Part shown: in pieces, positions 8,563 to 14,629 of the stretch | Numbering within the stretch: the first letter of the stretch is position 1 | Layout of the letters: every line of letters begins with the position of its first letter | Assembly: GCA_900766745.1 (NCBI GenBank) | Contig: CAAFWR010000042.1 | Span: 1 to 14,980, forward strand | Direction: 5' to 3' | Length of the DNA stretch: 14,980 nt | Source of the DNA: Methanobacteriaceae archaeon | GTDB taxonomy: Archaea; Methanobacteriota; Methanobacteria; Methanobacteriales; Methanobacteriaceae | Notes under the pieces: model-generated | Seen by the model: only the letters and a program-made list of their open reading frames with translations | Told to the model about the DNA's origin: nothing | Databases searched by the model: none | Position numbers and translations under genes: made by a program

Positions 8563-9483
8563 TCATCTAAAATGATTATATCCCTTTTTCTCTATTTTTT
8601 TAATTTCCCCATTGCTTAACTTCATACTGATTTGTGAGGAATCAGTAACCTCCCCTATTACAGTAAAATCGATTTTATTTTTTAAATTCTTTACCTTATT
8701 TTTTGGAATTGTGAAAAGCAGTTCAAAGTCCTCTCCAAAATATAATATCAAATCAAGATAATCTAAACCTAAATTACTAGCTGTTTGCTTAAATTCGGGA
8801 CTTATATTTAACTTATCTTCATAGATTAACATTCCCATGCCATTGAACATCTCATAAAGTTCGCTAGCAAGTCCATCAGTAATATCTGTTGCGCTTGTAG
8901 CTTCATGTTCCTTTAGAACTCTTCCTTCTTTTATTCTGGCTATCGGTTTTAAAATATTTTCCTGATATTTGGAATTGTCAGAATAGAATCCAAGAGCTGC
9001 AAGACCGATATTTCCTGTAATAGCTATTAGATCATTCTTTTTATATGTGTTTTTCATTAAGGAATCTGTGTTAAGGCCTAATGCAGTTCCGTTTATGATA
9101 ATTTCAGAGGCCTCATTCGTATCTCCCCCTATTAGAGGAATTTCATAAAATTCGCAGGCCACCTTGACTCCCCTAATGATTTCTTTAAAGTCCTTGACTT
9201 TGAGGTCTTTTGGAATAGCTATTGATAAAAGAAATCCTAATGGTTTTGCCCCCATAGCTGCAAGGTCGCTTACATTAACAGTGACTGCCTTAAAACCCAT
9301 CTGAAAATATGACATCTTGTCTGGAAAATGTTTGGACTGGATGAGCATGTCAGTAGTAGAAATGAGATTTAGATTGCTGTCTAAATTTGTAATGGCCGTG
9401 TCATCAGCTGTAACTGTAGGGCTTTTAGATAAGATATATTTAACTAGCTCTTTTTCTCCAACATCTGAAACTTTCAATTCCAT
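8563..9483 (-). CDS. thiL: thiamine-monophosphate kinase ThiL
   Basis: ATP-dependent kinase that makes thiamine diphosphate from thiamine monophosphate in the cytoplasm, a member of the PurM/SelD/HypE/ThiL fold. Motifs in order are VSDVGEKEL (~5), TADDTAI with the metal-binding Asp pair (~25), STTDMLI (~42), NVSDLAAMGAKP (~70), GGDTNEAS (~118), TDITDGL (~197) and FGEDFELLFTIPK (~253). Its 306 residues match the family. ATG at 9483 fits the conserved N-terminus. No Shine-Dalgarno is seen, and a weak TATA-like TTATTATC about 21-28 bases upstream suggests a leaderless mRNA. Upstream bases 9484-9647 show no TPP riboswitch motif. The gene is probably monocistronic. Confidence 0.95.
   Translation of the reverse strand: MELKVSDVGEKELVKYILSKSPTVTADDTAITNLDSNLNLISTTDMLIQSKHFPDKMSYFQMGFKAVTVNVSDLAAMGAKPLGFLLSIAIPKDLKVKDFKEIIRGVKVACEFYEIPLIGGDTNEASEIIINGTALGLNTDSLMKNTYKKNDLIAITGNIGLAALGFYSDNSKYQENILKPIARIKEGRVLKEHEATSATDITDGLASELYEMFNGMGMLIYEDKLNISPEFKQTASNLGLDYLDLILYFGEDFELLFTIPKNKVKNLKNKIDFTVIGEVTDSSQISMKLSNGEIKKIEKKGYNHFR
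8585..8601 (+). terminator. T tracts that could end the purE-ubiD transcript, inside thiL
   Basis: T5 (8585-8589) and T7 (8595-8601) on the + strand lie 28-44 bases after the UbiD stop but within the 3' coding end of thiL. The five-base gap between the genes has no room for a terminator. Conversely, A5 runs at 8516-8520 and 8526-8530, which read as T5 on the - strand, could end thiL inside the UbiD gene. Confidence 0.45.
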
Positions 9484-9542
9484 AGAATTAATTTAAACTA
9501 ACTATGATAATAATTTTTTCACTGCCTTAAAAGCAATGAGAT

Positions 9543-9614
9543 AAAAAAAAGAATTTGAAGCTTAATTGAGTATTTTAATAGAAAATTAGAAAATCCTGTA
9601 TCTTAAGGATTTTC
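9543..9614 (-). terminator. hairpin and second T tract downstream of the feo operon
   Basis: A perfect 9-bp stem, GAAAATCCT (9589-9597) and AGGATTTTC (9606-9614), with an 8-base loop lies 34 bases after the operon stop on the - strand. A T8 tract on that strand (A8 at 9543-9550) follows about 40 bases later. It could be a back-up terminator, a stable 3' end, or part of an independent small RNA upstream of thiL. Low certainty. Confidence 0.35.
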
Positions 9615-9630
9615 CAAATTAACTATTATT

Positions 9631-9647
9631 AAAAAAGGTCAAAAAAA
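9631..9647 (-). terminator. oligo-T terminator of the feo operon
   Basis: Read on the - strand, T7-GACC-T6 follows directly on the TAA of the cysteine-rich gene. This is a typical archaeal intrinsic terminator. Confidence 0.75.
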
Positions 9648-9833
9648 TTATTTTCCTTTTACGAGGTTTTTCAGTTTATTTATGATTTCAAACTCCTGTT
9701 CATAATCTAAACTGTTTGCATATCCGCAATTGGGACAGTGGACAGTGGCTTTTGAACATTTTCCACAGCATCCACATCCCATGCTTGAAGATTTTTTTGT
9801 ATCAAACTTAAATCCGCACATTCTGCATTCCAT
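9648..9833 (-). CDS. small cysteine-rich zinc-ribbon-like protein of the feo operon
   Basis: A 61-residue protein with eight cysteines. C3/C6 and C33/C36 form two CxxC knuckles like a zinc ribbon. Between them, GCGCCGKC supplies C20, C22, C23 and C26, and a His (H32) precedes the second knuckle. The C-terminal third is a plain charged helix with no membrane segment, so it is cytoplasmic. It is the third gene after feoB and feoA. GTGGAG within the end of feoA provides its ribosome site, and only six bases separate the two genes, so it is translated with them. Some bacterial feo operons end in FeoC, a small cysteine-containing wHTH/Fe-S protein. This one shows no wHTH but could play an analogous iron-sensing or iron-delivery role. 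That is inference; the family is not recognised. Confidence 0.85.
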   Translation of the reverse strand: MECRMCGFKFDTKKSSSMGCGCCGKCSKATVHCPNCGYANSLDYEQEFEIINKLKNLVKGK

Positions 9834-9839
9834 AAGAAA

Positions 9840-10070
9840 CTACTCCACTTCTATTTGTTTTGCTTCTTCTTTACGAAGGCATATTAAGTAATCCTTTAAT
9901 TTGAATTTTATGGGATCTCCTAAAGGAGCTATTTTTTCTTTTTTGATTTTAGCTCCTTTTACAAGACCCATTCCAAGTAGATATCTTCTTAAATCTACTT
10001 CAATGTCAGGATTTAATCCTTTGATTGTTACTTCCTCTCCTTGTTGCAAATCCAATAATGTTTTGGTCAT
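9840..10070 (-). CDS. feoA: ferrous iron transport protein FeoA
   Basis: A 76-residue SH3-like protein that binds or stimulates FeoB on the cytoplasmic side. The pattern LxxLxxGEEVTIKGL, then RRYLLGMGLVKGAKI, PLGDPIKFKL and YLICLRKEEAKQIEV, is characteristic of the family. The ATG is preceded by GGTGAT three bases upstream. The gene starts 16 bases after the feoB stop, so both are in one operon. FeoB precedes FeoA here, the reverse of the usual enterobacterial order. Confidence 0.94.
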   Translation of the reverse strand: MTKTLLDLQQGEEVTIKGLNPDIEVDLRRYLLGMGLVKGAKIKKEKIAPLGDPIKFKLKDYLICLRKEEAKQIEVE

Positions 10071-10086
10071 TCTATCACCATTTTAT

Positions 10087-12102
10087 TTATGTAAACCCTA
10101 TAAACAGACCGATATGATATACGATGAAGGATACCACATATGCTGTTATGGTTGTAATTGCTACCATTGTAAGTGGCCATTTCCATCCGTTGGTTTCCTG
10201 TTTTATGGTACCTAGTGCTGCGAAACATGGTACATACAACAATACAAAGATCATGAAGACAAATGAAGTTAATGGGGTAAATAATCCTTGCATAGCCATT
10301 TCGATTCCAACACCTTCTTCGCCAACGCCGAACAGCGTACCTAAAGTACTTACAACCACCTCCTTAGCAACTACACCGAATAATAATGCTACAGATGGTT
10401 GCCATTCTCCAAATCCTAATGGAGCGAAAATTGGAGATATTGCTGTTCCAATTTGACCTATTACAGTTTCCTGAGAACCGTATTCAGCACCTACAGGTAT
10501 GCTACTTAAAATCCATATGATAACTGTTGCTGCAAGAATAATGGTTCCTGCTTTTTTAATAAATCCTTTTACTTTTTCCCATGTGTGTAAAAGAACCCCT
10601 TTTACAGAAGGCCATTTGTAGCTTGGAAGCTCCATTACAAAAGGAGCTGACATTCCTTTAAACATTGTTCTTTTAAGAATGAACGCTACGATAATAGCTA
10701 CTGCAATTCCTATTAGGTATATTGCAAACAATATCTGTCCCTGATAGGCTGTAAAGAAAGCTGCAATAAACAATGCGTATACAGGCAGTCTAGCAGTACA
10801 GGACATAAACGGCAGAATCATCATTGTTAAAAGACGATCAGATTCGTTTTCCATTGTTCTGGTTGCCATAATACCAGGCACACCACATCCAAATCCTAAA
10901 ATCATAGGAATGAATGCTTTACCATGAAGTCCTACCAGCTTGTGCATTACACGATCCATAACAAACGCTGCACGAGCCAAGTACCCTGTATCTTCCAGAA
11001 TACTGATTATTAAAAACATCAGTATAATCTGAGGTAAAAATGAAAATACGCTTCCTACACCATCAATAATACCGTTAGCCAGTAATGATGATAGGAAATT
11101 TTCTCCTAAGCTAGCTAATATAAAATCCTTTAGATAATCGAATCCTTCTCCTAAAAGATCCTGGAATGGTGTTCCAACAGTAAACACTATCTGAAACATG
11201 ACATACAAAATCGCTAAAAATATCGGAATTCCTAAAATCCTGTTTGTGACAATTTTATCTATTTTATCTGTCATAGTCGGTTTTGCAACTTCAGGTTTAG
11301 AAACAGTTTCTTTAATAAGTCCATCGATAAAAGCGTAACGGGCATTAGCTATTATTTCTTCAGGATCTTCATTGAAAATACCTTTAAGATGCTTCTTAAC
11401 TTTTCTAACTTCATGAAATATAGCTTTACCACATGGAGCCTCTTTAACCCTATCTACAATGATGTTGTCATTTTCAAGTAGTTTAATAGCTATCCAAAAA
11501 GAAGGAAGGTCTGACAAGGTTTTATCTTTTTCAATTACATTTTGAATATCCCCTAAATGTTCTCTAAGCTCTTCTCCATATACTAATTTCCTACTTGAAT
11601 GTACAGGTTTTTTAGAGAGCTTCTTTATAGCTTTCAATAAGTCATCGAAACCGTCTTTATTTTTCGCATTAATTTCAACTACAGGAAAACCTAGCAGTTT
11701 AGACATTTCCTTGATTTTTATATAATGTTCTTTTTTCTTTGCAAAATCATTCATGTTTAGAGCCATTACTAAATTAGCATCTAGCTCCATCATTTGTACT
11801 GTCAAATATAGATTTCTCTCAAGGTTAGCTGCATCAACTATGTTAACTATTACATCAGAGTCCTCATCTACAATGAAATCTCTTGAAACTATTTCTTCTA
11901 TAGAATGAGCACTTAATGAATAATTCCCTGGCAAATCAATAACATCAAAACGGATGTCCTCAAAATCGAAATGGCCTTCTGCTTTTTCAACAGTTTTTCC
12001 GGGCCAATTCCCTACGTGTTGATGTAAACCAGTTAGCTGATTGAAAACGGTTGTTTTACCAACGTTGGGATTTCCAGCTAATCCAATAATTAAATTATTC
12101 AT
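10087..12102 (-). CDS. feoB: ferrous iron transport protein FeoB (GTPase-linked permease)
   Basis: Inner-membrane Fe(II) importer of 671 residues. The N-terminal G domain has GNPNVGKTT (10-18, P loop), DLPG (56-59) and NMND (116-119, the G4 motif). A helical guanine-dissociation-inhibitor-like region follows to ~275. The C-terminal permease has about eight membrane segments and both Gate motifs. The first is around [11 protein letters not shown] and [18 protein letters not shown] (conserved Cys), the second around [13 protein letters not shown] (conserved Cys), with [19 protein letters not shown] further on. ATG at 12102 has GGAG eight bases upstream. It is the first gene of feoB-feoA-cysteine-rich protein, behind a promoter with DtxR-type operators, so expression should fall when iron is plentiful. 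The protein is complete. Confidence 0.97.
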   Translation of the reverse strand: MNNLIIGLAGNPNVGKTTVFNQLTGLHQHVGNWPGKTVEKAEGHFDFEDIRFDVIDLPGNYSLSAHSIEEIVSRDFIVDEDSDVIVNIVDAANLERNLYLTVQMMELDANLVMALNMNDFAKKKEHYIKIKEMSKLLGFPVVEINAKNKDGFDDLLKAIKKLSKKPVHSSRKLVYGEELREHLGDIQNVIEKDKTLSDLPSFWIAIKLLENDNIIVDRVKEAPCGKAIFHEVRKVKKHLKGIFNEDPEEIIANARYAFIDGLIKETVSKPEVAKPTMTDKIDKIVTNRILGIPIFLAILYVMFQIVFTVGTPFQDLLGEGFDYLKDFILASLGENFLSSLLANGIIDGVGSVFSFLPQIILMFLIISILEDTGYLARAAFVMDRVMHKLVGLHGKAFIPMILGFGCGVPGIMATRTMENESDRLLTMMILPFMSCTARLPVYALFIAAFFTAYQGQILFAIYLIGIAVAIIVAFILKRTMFKGMSAPFVMELPSYKWPSVKGVLLHTWEKVKGFIKKAGTIILAATVIIWILSSIPVGAEYGSQETVIGQIGTAISPIFAPLGFGEWQPSVALLFGVVAKEVVVSTLGTLFGVGEEGVGIEMAMQGLFTPLTSFVFMIFVLLYVPCFAALGTIKQETNGWKWPLTMVAITTITAYVVSFIVYHIGLFIGFT

Positions 12103-12141
12103 AAATCCTTCTCCAAAATAATTTATATGAAAACTTAAAAA

Positions 12142-12157
12142 TTTAGGTAAACCTAAA
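12142..12157. promoter_or_regulatory. perfect DtxR-type operator in the feoB leader
   Basis: TTTAGGTAAACCTAAA is a perfect palindrome of 7-base arms around AA, matching the TTAGGT/ACCTAA half-sites bound by DtxR/IdeR/MntR-family metal repressors. It lies 40-55 bases before the feoB ATG, just downstream of the predicted transcription start (~12162). A bound repressor would block initiation. Which regulator binds is inferred. Confidence 0.75.
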
Positions 12158-12184
12158 CTTTAAATAGATTTATTGTATCACCAG

Positions 12185-12192
12185 TATATAAA
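12185..12192 (-). promoter_or_regulatory. TATA box of the feoB operon
   Basis: Reads TTTATATA on the - strand and predicts transcription starting near 12162. It lies between the operators at 12142-12157 and 12195-12210. A weaker alternative, CTATTTAAAG on the - strand (12158-12167), would start transcription near 12136. Confidence 0.6.
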
Positions 12193-12194
12193 TA

Positions 12195-12222
12195 TTTTGG
12201 TATGCCTAAATTTTAATTAGGT
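12195..12222. promoter_or_regulatory. second DtxR-type operator plus half-site upstream of the feoB TATA box
   Basis: TTTTGGTATGCCTAAA (12195-12210) matches the perfect operator with one mismatch per arm and covers the TFB recognition region next to the TATA box. ATTAGGT (12216-12222) is a further single arm. The operator centres are 53 bp (12149.5 to 12202.5) and 21 bp (12202.5 to 12223.5) apart, close to five and two helical turns, so bound dimers would face the same side. Confidence 0.6.
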
Positions 12223-12227
12223 AAAAT

Positions 12228-12257
12228 AAAAAAAGAAAAAACTGTAGTGAAATACAG
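12228..12257 (-). terminator. hairpin and T tract ending cfbA
   Basis: On the - strand CTGTA-TTTCAC-TACAG forms a 5-bp hairpin directly after the cfbA stop, followed by T6CT7. It resembles a bacterial intrinsic terminator, although the T tract alone would suffice in archaea. Confidence 0.65.
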
Positions 12258-12734
12258 CTATAAGTTAGATTTGACTCTGTTCTTAATTATTTCAAAAATA
12301 CCCTCTTCTACACCAAGAGGATCAGTTAAAATAATTTCTCCATCAAAATCAACTAATTTTTCCTCATGATCATGATGGTGATGATGGTGTCCGTGATGAT
12401 GGTGGTGGTCATGCCCGCTGTCTTCAATGTCCAAATCCTCAACCTCAATGCCTAAAATCCTTGGAATGTCCCTTTTAGTATGTAAACCATGAGCAATAAA
12501 AACAGGAACAACAATTAATTTTTCCAAATCATTTTCAGTAGCTAATTTATCTACAACAGTTGGAATATCTGGTTGTCTAATTTCCATAAATGCATAATCA
12601 ACGATTGCATCTGGAAATTCCTCTCTAAACATATCAGTATAAGCTTCAATTACTTTTTTACCACTTTCCAATCTGCTTCCATGACTTAAAAGTAAAATGC
12701 CTGTTTTTGAATTTTCAAAATCAAAATCTTTCAT
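12258..12734 (-). CDS. cfbA: sirohydrochlorin nickel/cobalt chelatase CfbA (CbiX-small type) with His-rich loop
   Basis: Inserts Ni into sirohydrochlorin as the first step of coenzyme F430 synthesis, and can insert Co for cobamides. From the ATG at 12734 (AAGGT seven bases upstream) it has 158 residues. An in-frame TTG at 12752 is disfavoured. The catalytic pair is His18 in SHGSRL and His85 in AHGLHTKRDIP, equivalent to H9 and H75 of the Methanocaldococcus enzyme. Residues ~108-123 are a loop with 13 His, between the IPRILGIE helix and the last strand FDGEIILTDPLG. Methanocaldococcus CfbA has a similar loop, thought to hold metal. The enzyme normally works as a homodimer. It lies divergent from a DUF35 gene and upstream of the feo operon on the same strand, separated from it by a terminator. 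Confidence 0.92.
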   Translation of the reverse strand: MKDFDFENSKTGILLLSHGSRLESGKKVIEAYTDMFREEFPDAIVDYAFMEIRQPDIPTVVDKLATENDLEKLIVVPVFIAHGLHTKRDIPRILGIEVEDLDIEDSGHDHHHHHGHHHHHHDHEEKLVDFDGEIILTDPLGVEEGIFEIIKNRVKSNL

Positions 12735-12784
12735 ATTAATTACCTTAAACAAAGTTGAATTTGTTTTAATATTTCTTTACAAAA

Positions 12785-12792
12785 TATTTAAA
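12785..12792 (-). promoter_or_regulatory. TATA box of cfbA
   Basis: TTTAAATA on the - strand, about 50 bases before the cfbA ATG, predicts a start near 12762 and a leader of about 28 bases holding the AAGGT ribosome site. No DtxR-type box is seen here. Confidence 0.5.
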
Positions 12793-12827
12793 ATTTAGTG
12801 AATAATACTCATTTAACAAAAAACTAT

Positions 12828-12835
12828 TTTTATAT
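12828..12835 (+). promoter_or_regulatory. TATA box of the DUF35 / tandem chelatase operon
   Basis: TTTTATAT within TTTTTATATTAA, about 50 bases before the DUF35 ATG, predicts a start near 12856 and a leader carrying GGGAG at 12869-12873. Together with the cfbA TATA box it forms a divergent promoter region of 148 bases. Confidence 0.5.
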
Positions 12836-12882
12836 TAATTTTCATATTATAATTATTAAAAATTTTATGGGAGTTTAGTATA

Positions 12883-13281
12883 ATGTCCGATACAATTAAA
12901 TCCTGGCGTCATATCCAACAAAGGTACAACCTTATTGGATCTAAATGCACAGAATGTGGGAGAGTATTTTTCCCATCTAGAGTAGTTTGTCCTGATTGCA
13001 GAAGAAAAGGCAATATAGAACCATTCCAATTTAGTGGAAAAGGAAAAATCCATAGTTACTCAGTTATCAGATCTCCTTCTGATGACTTTAAAAAAATAGC
13101 ACCATATGCCGTAGCTATTATTGAACTTGATGAAGGAGCTAAATTAACCTCACAACTTGTAGATTGTGATGTGGACGCTTTAGAAATAGGCGATCCTGTA
13201 GAAATGGTATTTAGAAAAATATCAGAAGATGGTCCTGACGGAGTAATCACATATGGATACAAATTCAAAGTCCTCAAATAA
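12883..13281 (+). CDS. DUF35 zinc-ribbon/OB-fold protein, candidate partner of thiolase and HMG-CoA synthase
   Basis: A 132-residue DUF35 (OB_aCoA_assoc) protein. An N-terminal helix (SWRHIQQRYNLIG) is followed by a rubredoxin-like zinc ribbon, C22/C25 and C36/C39, and an OB fold from ~45 onward with GKGKIHSYSVI, YAVAIIELDEG and EIGDPVEMVF. In methanogens a DUF35 protein bridges acetoacetyl-CoA thiolase and HMG-CoA synthase in one complex that channels the intermediate for mevalonate synthesis. This is the most likely role here, although neither enzyme gene is in the window. GGGAG lies nine bases before the ATG. The last 29 bases overlap the next gene in another frame, so the two are co-transcribed and probably coupled. 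Confidence 0.88.
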   Translation: MSDTIKSWRHIQQRYNLIGSKCTECGRVFFPSRVVCPDCRRKGNIEPFQFSGKGKIHSYSVIRSPSDDFKKIAPYAVAIIELDEGAKLTSQLVDCDVDALEIGDPVEMVFRKISEDGPDGVITYGYKFKVLK

Positions 13282-14173
13282 TATAGCTGTTGTTCTTGTA
13301 AGTCACGGAAGTAGCTTACCTTATGCTGAAAAAACTTTTAGCGAAATTAAAGACAAGTTTATTGAAGCTACAGGCCTTCCAACAGAAGTAGGATATATGA
13401 AAGTAGCTGAACCCTCAATTTCAGGTGCCGTTGATTATTTAAAAGCTGAAAACCCTGAAGTTGATAAAATATTTGCTCTTCCAGTATTCCTTGCTCCAGG
13501 AATTCACACAAATATTGACATACCTATACTTTTAGGACTGGAACCTCTTGAAGCTGATCCAAGATGTCCTGATGGCAATTATCCTGATGACCACTATTTA
13601 TCAATAGCTGATGATATAGATTTTGATGGAGAAATAGAGTTAATTGAACCAATTGGAGCTCACGAAGCTATTTTAGACGTTATTAATAAAAGAATTGAAG
13701 AAGTATTAACTGATTCTGAATTAGAAGATTCTGCAAAGACAGGTATTTTACTTGTTTCACATGGAAGCAGATTAAATTACAATAAAGAATTTATAAGTGC
13801 TGTTCATAGAATGTTTGATGAAATTTGCGAATATCCGAACACTTATGGTTTTATGGAACTTGTAGAGCCTAACATTCCTACATCTATCAACACTTTATTA
13901 GAAGATAACGAGTTAGACAGACTAGTTGTTGTTCCTGTTTTTATTGCACCCGGTGTTCACACAACATCTGATATTCCAACTATTTTAGGTCTTAAAGAGA
14001 TGGAGGAACATCACCATCATCACGACCACGAACATGAACATGATCACGGCCACCATCACCATCATGATTTAGAACCTATTGAATTTGATGGCGAGATTTT
14101 ATATCCAGAACCTATTGGCGCTGACGATATACTAATTGAAATACTAAAAGAAAAAATTGAAGAAAAACTTTGA
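13253..14173 (+). CDS. tandem two-domain CbiX/CfbA-like sirohydrochlorin chelatase with His-rich loop
   Basis: A 306-residue protein made of two CfbA domains in a row. Domain 1 (~10-152) has VSHGSS (H18) and APGIHTNIDIP (H85). Domain 2 (~162-306) has VSHGSR (H170) and APGVHTTSDIP (H236). Both keep the two catalytic His. In both, the other His of the AHGxHT motif, present in the neighbouring single-domain CfbA, is Pro. Domain 2 has a His-rich loop (253-271, 14 His) exactly where the single CfbA has one. Domain 1 has an acidic loop with ADPRCPDG and DDHYLS instead. Since CfbA acts as a homodimer, this may be a covalent dimer. It may serve Ni insertion for F430, Co insertion for cobamides, or metal supply. 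The start ATG lies inside the DUF35 gene, with GGAG nine bases upstream. Confidence 0.88.
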   Translation: MDTNSKSSNNIAVVLVSHGSSLPYAEKTFSEIKDKFIEATGLPTEVGYMKVAEPSISGAVDYLKAENPEVDKIFALPVFLAPGIHTNIDIPILLGLEPLEADPRCPDGNYPDDHYLSIADDIDFDGEIELIEPIGAHEAILDVINKRIEEVLTDSELEDSAKTGILLVSHGSRLNYNKEFISAVHRMFDEICEYPNTYGFMELVEPNIPTSINTLLEDNELDRLVVVPVFIAPGVHTTSDIPTILGLKEMEEHHHHHDHEHEHDHGHHHHHDLEPIEFDGEILYPEPIGADDILIEILKEKIEEKL

Positions 14174-14209
14174 TTGACTGATAAGTTTTTACATACATGA
14201 TAATGTTAA

Positions 14210-14300
14210 TTTGATTCAAAAGTAGAATACACAATAGTGAATACTGATTTTGAATCAAAACATGACTATTTTTATTGAAAATCTGATTTTGATTCTAAAA
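14210..14300. repeat. three palindromic boxes at exact 39-bp spacing
   Basis: TTTGATTCAAA (centre 14215), TTTTGAATCAAAA (centre 14254) and TTTTGATTCTAAAA (centre 14293) repeat at 39 and 39 bp. The first two are perfect palindromes with one central base; the third is degenerate in its right arm. CTGAT precedes boxes 2 and 3. They fill the gap between the convergent ends of the tandem chelatase and the small genes on the - strand, where no promoter is expected. Function unknown. Confidence 0.65.
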
Positions 14301-14366
14301 TGAGAAATCTATGTGTTAAAAGAGAAAAGATAGTTCATGATAAAGCATGTTTTAACTTTTTTTCAA

Positions 14367-14513
14367 TTACACAAGACCATTATCTTTTAGAATTATGGAT
14401 TGTGCTTTATGCCTTCCAGATTTATTTATTATTCTAATATGGCCTGTTTGCCTTGATTCACAACGAATCCTATCACCTTTTATTCCATCACCTTCCTGAT
14501 AATATAATCTCAT
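14367..14513 (-). CDS. unknown 48-residue protein
   Basis: A small ORF of 48 residues (MRLYYQEGDGIKGD at the start, ending in ILKDNGLV). It is basic, rich in predicted beta strand (GHIRIINKSG), and has one Cys and no membrane segment. GGAGGTG, a near-ideal Shine-Dalgarno site, lies eight bases before its ATG, inside the last codons of the upstream winged-helix fragment. This is the main reason to call it a gene. It would be the last gene of an operon with the ribbon-helix-helix regulator. I do not recognise the family. A toxin or effector partner of the regulator is possible but unsupported. Confidence 0.55.
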   Translation of the reverse strand: MRLYYQEGDGIKGDRIRCESRQTGHIRIINKSGRHKAQSIILKDNGLV

Positions 14514-14515
14514 TC

Positions 14516-14629
14516 TTAGTCCACCTCCAATAGAGTGCCCTTTTTTATTAAATCATTTACAATTTCGCAAACTAATTCTAAATCTAATCTTAGGTTATCC
14601 ACTATTTCAGTAAGATAAAACTGTCTCAT
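14516..14629 (-). pseudogene. winged-helix C-terminal part of the regulator, out of frame
   Basis: A 37-codon ORF overlapping the end of the ribbon-helix-helix gene by 23 bases in the +1 frame. Its sequence, TEIVDNLRLDLELVCEIVND then LIKKGTLLEVD, reads like the recognition helix and following helix of a winged-helix domain. The residues just before the stop of the upstream gene (AVKEIAEYCKEHE) look like the first helix of the same domain. Removing one base from the A4 run at 14617-14620 (T4 in the mRNA) joins the two into one protein of about 116 residues. An internal ATG at 14629 could allow separate translation, but no ribosome site is seen there. Confidence 0.6.

Noticed and set aside
9484..9647. 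Possible TPP riboswitch before thiL
   Set aside because: Neither the CTGAGA nor the ACCTGA-type conserved elements appear on the - strand, and the simple 9-bp hairpin does not fit the TPP fold.
10124..10456. Open frame of 110 codons on the + strand
   Set aside because: It lies wholly antisense to the membrane domain of feoB and has no recognisable domain or ribosome site; it is a shadow of the real gene.
14210..14300. The 39-bp-spaced boxes as a short CRISPR array
   Set aside because: The repeated part is only 11-14 bases and palindromic around one base, copies differ in the core, there are just three, and no cas gene is near. CRISPR repeats are longer and nearly identical.
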